NCBI GenBank assembly: GCA_041595375.1
Contig: JBFHKL010000143.1
Location: forward strand, 1 to 10,660
Direction: 5' to 3'
Length of the DNA: 10,660 nt
From: Saccharicrinis sp041595375
Lineage (GTDB): Bacteria > Bacteroidota > Bacteroidia > Bacteroidales > Marinilabiliaceae
In this document: one piece after another, positions 6,017-10,660 of the stretch
How positions within the stretch are numbered: the first letter of the stretch is position 1
How the letters are laid out: each line of letters starts with the position of its first letter
Notes under the pieces: generated by a model
Seen by the model: the letters and a program-made list of their open reading frames with translations, nothing else
Told to the model about the DNA's origin: nothing
The model's database searches: none
Made by a program: the position numbers and the translations under genes

Positions 6017-6664
6017 TTAAAAAGCTATTAAATTCCCCTGTATGATACCTACTAACACCATTAAAATAACAACTATAAAAGTGACTATAAAAGCATTGTA
6101 CGAAAACTCAAGCAAACGATATTGTCGCATCAGAATTAAGTTAAACAAATAGCTGGCCCTTGTTTGATTACCAATTTGCAACTCCTGACTATTAACCACT
6201 TCATCCATTGCCATCTCATATTGCTCCAATGATGGATCAGTAAAACTCATCAACACATTGTATTTCAACTCTGGGTATTGGTGAAGTATTTGTTTTTTAA
6301 GCGTACGTTTTATTAAAAACCCAGGAGTTTTTGATGATAATAAAGCCGATATCAATGAAACACCTATTCCTATTAATGCAAAAACAACTACTAAAGCTCC
6401 GAGCTGAACATGAGAAACTACATAGTTATGAAAAACAATAAGAACCGATATTAATGTCGTATCTATCCTAACTAAAATCATTGATTTTCGGTCAGTTAAA
6501 GCCATTGAATTAAACAAAGCTCTGTACTGGTTTCGCTGAAAATTAGTAAACGATTTTCTAGGTTCCTTTTTGGTATAAAAAAGACCGTGTTCATTTTTTT
6601 TATTACTAAATATCGGATCCTCTCTATATTCGTTTATTTGTATATCCTTCTGTATATTTTGCAT
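6017..6664 (-). CDS. Pycsar effector-like membrane protein (DUF5706/PycTM-type), without HD domain
   Basis: The 215-aa product has a polar, probably cytoplasmic N-terminus (1-60). A membrane hairpin follows (about 62-82 and 86-110), then a soluble stretch (112-185) and a last helix (190-210). The order of features matches the membrane domain now named the Pycsar effector protein domain (earlier DUF5706). It shows DRKSMILVRIDTTLIS (58-73) leading into helix 1, F-x-D-x-S-x-E-x-Y-x-x-A-M (141-153) in the soluble part, and R-Q-Y-R-L-L-E-F-S-Y-N-A-F (180-192) leading into the last helix. In true Pycsar defence such effectors respond to cUMP or cCMP and damage the membrane. Many Bacteroidota relatives instead carry an N-terminal HD phosphohydrolase domain, which is absent here. 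No uridylate or cytidylate cyclase gene is in the window. The role may therefore be stand-alone or unrelated to defence. It has a good promoter and is divergent from yccS. Confidence 0.72.
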   Translation of the reverse strand: MQNIQKDIQINEYREDPIFSNKKNEHGLFYTKKEPRKSFTNFQRNQYRALFNSMALTDRKSMILVRIDTTLISVLIVFHNYVVSHVQLGALVVVFALIGIGVSLISALLSSKTPGFLIKRTLKKQILHQYPELKYNVLMSFTDPSLEQYEMAMDEVVNSQELQIGNQTRASYLFNLILMRQYRLLEFSYNAFIVTFIVVILMVLVGIIQGNLIAF

Positions 6665-6696
6665 AAATCTTCATTAATAAAACTCTTTTCTGCAAG

Positions 6697-6727
6697 CAAA
6701 GTAAATCATTTGTATTCACATATGCAA
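6697..6727 (-). promoter_or_regulatory. Candidate promoter for the PycTM-like gene
   Basis: On the minus strand a TTG at 6725-6727 is followed after 20 bp by TTACTTTG at 6697-6704, one mismatch from TAnnTTTG. Transcription would start near 6690, 26 nt before the ATG at 6664. Confidence 0.5.
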
Positions 6728-6853
6728 CTATGTTACTTTTTAGATTATTTAAGCTTAAATATTAATGTTTGTGAATTATTTAGGTGAGTATTCTCAAAAT
6801 AGGTTTATTTGCAATTTAATAACGCATTGCACGGAATATAAAAAGAATATTAA

Positions 6854-8989
6854 ATGATAAACATACCCCAAACAGTAAAAACTAAAAACTGGTATATCCA
6901 TCTAACTCAATCTTTTTGGAGCAAGCCAGACCGTTTAACTGCGGCAAAAGTTGTTATAGCCATGCTCGTTCAGGCTGTACCTTTTGTTATTTGGGGCAAT
7001 CTATTTATGGGGATTACACTTTCATTAGGCTCGGTAGCTGCTGCTTTAGCAGAAACAGATGACCACCCCAACGGAAGACTTAAGGCTTTAATCATCACCA
7101 TAATAGGCTTTGCTATCACTACTTTCTCAGTGTCATTATTAAAGCCCTATCCCATTATTTTTGGCATCGGATTTATAGCATCAACAATTCTTTTTGTACT
7201 GATTGGAGGAATAAGTGAAAGATATCGGGGAATATCGTACGGAGCCATTTTAATTGGTATATATGCCATGATTGTTTATCAAAAAGACATGGAATGGTAC
7301 CTGCAGCCGCTCTTATTATGTTGCGGGGCATTATTTTATGGCATTATATCTTTGATTCTTTTATATCAAAAACCATGGCGCTTACTTGAAGAACAGCTAT
7401 CAAGGGGCTTTATTACCTTATCGGATTATCTGGAAGAAAAGGCTAAGATATTTCCTAATTATGAGAATAATGATGATAATTCTGATAATAGATTAGCCAT
7501 ATTAAATATACAGGTAGTTTCGGCTCTAGAAAAATGTAAAGAAGTAATTAACATATACAATCAGGAAGTTGAAAGTAAAGACTTATTGCCTTACCTGCAA
7601 CGTTTTATGCTATTGCAAAGTTTACACGAACGAGCAGCTTCAAGCCACGAACGCTATGAAGTCCTTCAAAAGAAACTAGAGTACAAGGAACTTCTGGAGG
7701 GCTTTTCTGAATTATTGTATCAACTATCACATGCCACCCGCTTAGTTGCAGAAAACATGCTTACCGGAGTGGTTTACAGACACCCTGTAGGTATTGGCTG
7801 GATAGTAAGTGCTCTGGACTTTGAAATAGAGAAACTTCCCAAATACGACAGACAGATACTTGAATTATTACTTCATAATCTTTCACGTTCTCATCAATCC
7901 TTAAAAAAACTCGACACACCTGAAGAAAGTACTTCTATACCCCGTTTAGGGCAAGATAATAGAAGTATTTACATGAAGATAAAAGATCAGCTGAATTGGA
8001 AACATCCACGCCTACGATATGCTATCAGACTAAGTACTTGTTTTTTAATCGGTTATCTTTTAGTTTATTTTTTTAAACCTGAGAATGGTGAATGGATCAT
8101 GCTTACCTCACTTTTCGTGAGTCAGCCTACCTATAGCGAAACTCGGAGAAGACTGTTTCAACGTATTTTAGGAACACTAACCGGGGTAATTGTTGGTGTC
8201 TCTTTATTACATTTTTTACCCACCAATGAAGGCCAGCTTTTATTGGTTTTAGTGAGTACTTATTTCTTTTTTTACTTTTTACGAAAAAAATATTCGTACG
8301 CCGTTATATTTATTACTATTTATGTATTAGCCAGTAATAGCATTAGTGCCAGTGCCGATACCGAGATTTTACTGCCCCGTATAATTGATACTTTTGCCGG
8401 AGCCTTCATCGCCTTTTTAGCCATTCGTCTTCTTTGGCCAAACTGGCAACACAAACAACTCCCTCTTCTTTTATCATCGGCACTAGCAAACAATGCCAGC
8501 TATCTTAACCATATATGGATAGAATATCAAAAACCACAGGATGATGATTATAATTACAGACTAGCTAGAAGACTGGCTCACAAATCAGATAATGCATTGA
8601 CTCTTGCCTGGCAAAGTATGCAGGTAGAACCCAAAAAACGAAAAAAAATGATGAAGCAGGTCTTTACCCTTACGTATCTGAACCATGCCTTATTATCGCA
8701 CCTTTCTGCATTTGGTGCACAGCGCGAAGAATTGTCTGCTGACCTGAGAGATATTCATGATATTATTAATAATATAGAAAAAGCACTAAAACTAGCATCT
8801 GAAAAACTTAAGCAACAGGTTTCCGATGATAGCCACATTCACCTTACTCCTGTTTTAATGCAGCTGAAAGAAAAGATTAGCAACGAAACAGTAAAAGAAA
8901 GGCAACAACAATTAAGACTATTATATAATATTACAGCAGTAAGCCAAAAACTATTAAGAGAATCTGAAGAGATGCCCTCAAGCAGATAG
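6854..8989 (+). CDS. yccS: YccS-type FUSC family inner membrane protein
   Basis: The 711-aa product matches E. coli YccS (about 717 aa) in length and layout. FUSC proteins are inner-membrane proteins often linked to export of aromatic acids or small toxic compounds, but the YccS substrate is not established. Layout: an N-terminal membrane block (about 32-172) with the loop ETDDHPNGR (67-75) and GGISERYRGISYGA (118-131). A soluble helical domain follows (175-380) containing LHERAASSHERY (257-268), very like YccS. Then comes the second membrane block, the FUSC repeat proper (about 384-528), with HPRLRYAIRLS (384-394), GEWIMLTSLFVSQPTYSETR (412-431), RILGTLTGVIVG (437-448) and LPRIIDT (507-513). 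The rest is a C-terminal helical cytoplasmic domain (530-711). The reading frame is intact and all expected parts are present. The gene is divergent from the PycTM-like gene, with a 189-bp shared upstream region and an A-rich leader without a Shine-Dalgarno. It converges with the DUF6483-like gene. Confidence 0.92.
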   Translation: MINIPQTVKTKNWYIHLTQSFWSKPDRLTAAKVVIAMLVQAVPFVIWGNLFMGITLSLGSVAAALAETDDHPNGRLKALIITIIGFAITTFSVSLLKPYPIIFGIGFIASTILFVLIGGISERYRGISYGAILIGIYAMIVYQKDMEWYLQPLLLCCGALFYGIISLILLYQKPWRLLEEQLSRGFITLSDYLEEKAKIFPNYENNDDNSDNRLAILNIQVVSALEKCKEVINIYNQEVESKDLLPYLQRFMLLQSLHERAASSHERYEVLQKKLEYKELLEGFSELLYQLSHATRLVAENMLTGVVYRHPVGIGWIVSALDFEIEKLPKYDRQILELLLHNLSRSHQSLKKLDTPEESTSIPRLGQDNRSIYMKIKDQLNWKHPRLRYAIRLSTCFLIGYLLVYFFKPENGEWIMLTSLFVSQPTYSETRRRLFQRILGTLTGVIVGVSLLHFLPTNEGQLLLVLVSTYFFFYFLRKKYSYAVIFITIYVLASNSISASADTEILLPRIIDTFAGAFIAFLAIRLLWPNWQHKQLPLLLSSALANNASYLNHIWIEYQKPQDDDYNYRLARRLAHKSDNALTLAWQSMQVEPKKRKKMMKQVFTLTYLNHALLSHLSAFGAQREELSADLRDIHDIINNIEKALKLASEKLKQQVSDDSHIHLTPVLMQLKEKISNETVKERQQQLRLLYNITAVSQKLLRESEEMPSSR

Positions 8990-9274
8990 CATATACTTTG
9001 TATTTGCTGTATATTTTATGGATAAAAAGCATTTTAGTGGCCATTGGTCCTAAGGGAAATATTTATCTAACTAAGAGCATCTGTGCTTATTCAGCCATTT
9101 TTAAACACTAGCTGCTTAATGAAGGCCCTAAGGTGTCAGATAAAAATAGAAGTCAACAATATACATCAACAGAACATCAACTACCTGTAATTAAAACTCA
9201 ATAAAACAAGAAATCTACTCTTGCTCATGACCAAGAAATAAGATTAAAGCTCAATAATGAAAATCAATACTGTT
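8990..9274. other. Convergent intergenic region, no gene seen
   Basis: These 285 bp between yccS and the DUF6483-like gene hold no credible coding frame or clear terminator. The only pattern noted is a near-identical 10-mer pair, GGTCCTAAGG (9046-9055) and GGCCCTAAGG (9124-9133). Confidence 0.4.
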
Positions 9275-9694
9275 TTATCCTTTCAGCTCATCAATATCCT
9301 GAGTCAGTTTTCCCATTTCAGACTGACGATTGAGTGAATAGGTTCCGGACTCTATTTCAACCAGATTGTATAGTGCCAATGCCTTCAGGTAACAAGCTTC
9401 TGCCCTATCCTCATCATCTGCTGCAGCATGAATATGACCTCCCTGCACCAACAGACCTGCAATCACTTCAAGACCTTCATAGCTTTCTCCAAACTCATGT
9501 TCAAAAATAGCTCGCAATTGTTTCACATCCATTTCCAACATACTGTCTTCATTCATATTTAAAGCACGTTGTAATCCTTCGTTATATAGTTTTTGAGCTT
9601 GTTTTACCTCTCCCTTTTTCAACAATCCCAAAATAATGGCAATCATCTTGCCTATCTCTTCTATCACTCTTAAGATATAATCTTTTCTAATCAT
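9275..9694 (-). CDS. DUF6483-like small helical (TPR-like) protein, 139 aa
   Basis: The product starts MIRKDYILRVIEEIGKMIAIILGLLKKGEVKQA, closely resembling the N-terminal signature of the DUF6483 family: an acidic/aromatic start, an amphipathic helix with E-x-x-G, and I-L-G-L followed by a K/G turn. The remainder is predicted all-helical. Two helix-pair segments, KQAQKLYNEGLQRAL (31-45) and AEACYLKALALYNLVE (98-113), have the small/aromatic spacing of TPR-type repeats. There is no signal peptide, and the hydrophobic face at 18-25 is too short for a membrane segment, so it is probably cytoplasmic. No function is known to me for this family. The gene is divergent from the YhcH-like gene, 118 bp apart, and has its own candidate -7 box. 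Its existence is secure; the family name rests on recalled motif similarity. Confidence 0.68.
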   Translation of the reverse strand: MIRKDYILRVIEEIGKMIAIILGLLKKGEVKQAQKLYNEGLQRALNMNEDSMLEMDVKQLRAIFEHEFGESYEGLEVIAGLLVQGGHIHAAADDEDRAEACYLKALALYNLVEIESGTYSLNRQSEMGKLTQDIDELKG

Positions 9695-9721
9695 CGTAGG
9701 TAGTAATCGTTTTATTCAATA

Positions 9722-9729
9722 CAAATATA
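9722..9729 (-). promoter_or_regulatory. Candidate -7 box for the DUF6483-like gene
   Basis: The minus strand reads TATATTTG, an exact TAnnTTTG match, 28 bp before the ATG at 9694. A second exact match (TACATTTG) lies at 9756-9763. Neither has a clear TTG at -33, so which is used cannot be decided. Confidence 0.4.
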
Positions 9730-9777
9730 ACATTCAAGATAAGTTTTTATTCATACAAATGTAATAATGAAATGACT

Positions 9778-9785
9778 TATATTTG
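9778..9785 (+). promoter_or_regulatory. Candidate -7 box for the YhcH-like gene
   Basis: TATATTTG matches TAnnTTTG exactly, 27 bp upstream of the ATG at 9813, placing the transcription start near 9792. The -33 TTG is not evident. Confidence 0.45.
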
Positions 9786-9812
9786 AAGCTCTAACTTAAA
9801 AAAACAAATCGA

Positions 9813-10262
9813 ATGATTATTGATAGCTTAGATAATGTAAAACACTACCGAAATTTAAACGAGAGAATTAAAAAGGGTCTGGAGTTTATTGAAGAAATAG
9901 ACTTTAGTACCATTGAACCCGGCAGGTATAATATTGATGGCGATGATATTTTTGCCCTTGTTCAGGAATACAATACCAAAGAACCCATGGATGCAAAACC
10001 GGAAGCTCATGAGCGATATATTGACATTCAATATGTTGATAAAGGAGCTGAACTAATGGGATATGCTCCCTTGGAAAATCAGGAAATATTGATTCCTTAC
10101 AATCCGGAGAAGGATCTTGTTTTTTACAAAGCAGACACCAGCCTGATAAAAGTAGAAGAAGGAATGTTTGCTATTTTCTTTCCCAATGACATACATGCAC
10201 CGGGTATTAAAATTGAAGAATCAAAAGCCGTTAAAAAAGTAGTGATTAAGGTTCTTGCATAA
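9813..10262 (+). CDS. YhcH/YjgK/YiaL family protein (EbgC/NanQ-like sugar anomerase family)
   Basis: The 149-aa product has the normal full length of this single-domain beta-barrel (cupin-like) family. The signature AHERYIDIQYV lies at 65-75 and the second motif FFPNDIHAPGI at 122-132. The histidine (H128), the acidic residues around E64-E67 and Q73 are the positions expected to hold a metal ion. Characterised relatives are NanQ (N-acetylneuraminate anomerase) and EbgC (small subunit of evolved beta-galactosidase), so a role in handling free sugars is likely; the actual sugar cannot be read from the sequence. No sialic acid, galactosidase or other sugar gene is adjacent, which is unlike many family members encoded in catabolic operons. 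The start is supported by a -7 box 27 bp upstream and an A-rich leader. The gene ends 6 bp before a strong terminator hairpin, so it is monocistronic. Confidence 0.92.
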   Translation: MIIDSLDNVKHYRNLNERIKKGLEFIEEIDFSTIEPGRYNIDGDDIFALVQEYNTKEPMDAKPEAHERYIDIQYVDKGAELMGYAPLENQEILIPYNPEKDLVFYKADTSLIKVEEGMFAIFFPNDIHAPGIKIEESKAVKKVVIKVLA

Positions 10263-10268
10263 AAAACA

Positions 10269-10298
10269 AACCCCATCTAAAAAATTTCAGATGGGGTT
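10269..10298. terminator. Bidirectional terminator between the YhcH-like gene and the right-edge gene
   Basis: A perfect 10-bp stem, AACCCCATCT (10269-10278) against AGATGGGGTT (10289-10298), has a 10-nt A/T loop. It is followed on the plus strand by ATTTT. On the minus strand it is followed by TTTGTTTTTT, the complement of the A-rich bases just upstream. It starts 7 bp after the YhcH-like stop and 18 bp past the stop of the facing gene, so it can serve both. Confidence 0.88.
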
Positions 10299-10315
10299 AT
10301 TTTAAGAATATTATT

Positions 10316-10660
10316 TTATTCGGGCCAGATCACACATTCATTTTCATCGTCCCAAATAGGACCAAACTGAATTTCCGATACTTTTCCGTCTTCAAACCAA
10401 AAATTAATGCTGGACTCATAAAAAGATATCACTTCATTATCAGGACTCTCCGGCGATGAAACATCTTCTCTATCATATTCCCCCAGTTCCAAACCCGAAA
10501 CTTTTTCAAGCAGTTCCTCATCTGAAACACCAATTAACTTTACACCCTCTAAAACTGCCGCAGGATCACTAACAGCAATAGAACTTAAACGCCAGTCATC
10601 TAATTCGTCAAACGAAACAGATACTTCTATTTCATCATAATGAAAAGCCTCAGTATTATC
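10316..10660 (-). CDS. Acidic protein of unknown function, C-terminal 114 residues (runs off the right edge)
   Basis: I translated this frame by hand from the right edge. It is open for 114 codons to the TAA at 10316-10318 and contains no methionine, so the start lies outside the window. The visible part is strongly acidic (many D and E, few K and R), with no membrane segment. Recognisable stretches include VSVSFDELDDWRLSSIAV near the start, LEGVKLIGVSDEELLEKV in the middle, and FYESSINFWFEDGKVSEIQF followed by IWDDENECVIWPE at the end. The strand-turn-strand look of the last part, ending on conserved-looking tryptophans, resembles small acidic alpha/beta proteins such as some toxin-immunity proteins, but I cannot assign a family. 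The terminator at 10269-10298 just past its stop, together with the long open frame, supports a real gene. Confidence 0.75.
   Translation of the reverse strand, partial: DNTEAFHYDEIEVSVSFDELDDWRLSSIAVSDPAAVLEGVKLIGVSDEELLEKVSGLELGEYDREDVSSPESPDNEVISFYESSINFWFEDGKVSEIQFGPIWDDENECVIWPE

Noticed and set aside
6587..6787. 66-codon plus-strand frame between the PycTM-like gene and yccS
   Set aside because: It overlaps the start and promoter of the PycTM-like gene on the other strand. It looks hydrophobic only because of the AT-rich sequence, and it has no promoter.
6811..6830. GCAAT/ATTGC inverted repeat upstream of yccS as an operator
   Set aside because: The arms are only 5 bp with a 10-bp spacer, too weak to separate from chance.
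6017..8989. A complete Pycsar or other two-gene defence system formed by the PycTM-like gene and its neighbour
   Set aside because: The neighbour is a clear YccS-type FUSC protein, not a nucleotide cyclase, and the two genes are divergent rather than in one operon.

Overview
The window is AT-rich chromosomal DNA from a member of the Bacteroidota, most likely a marine or anaerobic Bacteroidales/Marinilabiliales-type organism (the phylum is well supported, the lower rank is a guess). Three things point there: the SecA N-terminus at the left edge carries the long insertion typical of Bacteroidota SecA; most genes lack a Shine-Dalgarno sequence and have A-rich leaders; and nearly every gene is preceded by a Bacteroidota-type -7 box (TAnnTTTG), two of them with a TTG about 20 bp further upstream.

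Layout. Left block, all on the minus strand: the 5' part of secA (1-576), a small possible exported protein or lipoprotein of unknown function (714-1124), an M48 zinc metalloprotease lipoprotein (1249-2052) closed by a strong hairpin terminator (about 1213-1243), and a rhomboid intramembrane serine protease (2332-2982). A 370-bp gap follows. It contains a structured, partly palindromic 79-bp element (3105-3183) that looks like a dispersed repeat. Then comes a 12-helix MFS transporter on the plus strand (3353-4627). It converges on a minus-strand DUF4380-like (mutarotase-fold) protein (4836-5771), which is followed by a minus-strand three-helix membrane protein related to Pycsar effectors (DUF5706/PycTM, 6017-6664). 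Divergent from that is a full-length YccS-type FUSC membrane protein (6854-8989). The right end holds a DUF6483-like helical protein (minus, 9275-9694), a YhcH/YjgK/YiaL (EbgC/NanQ-like) protein (plus, 9813-10262), a two-way terminator (10269-10298) and the 3' part of an acidic unknown protein (minus, 10316-10660).

Functionally this is mostly a housekeeping neighbourhood centred on the cell envelope: protein export (SecA), envelope proteolysis (M48 and rhomboid), transport (MFS) and a FUSC membrane protein. Genes change strand often, are separated by 120-370 bp, and mostly have their own promoter candidates, so I see no multi-gene operon. No tRNA, rRNA, CRISPR array, insertion sequence or phage gene was seen. 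The items most worth a second look are the Pycsar-effector-like membrane protein, which has neither a nearby cyclase nor an HD domain, the structured element at 3105-3183, and a hairpin-forming inverted repeat beside the promoter of the DUF4380-like gene.
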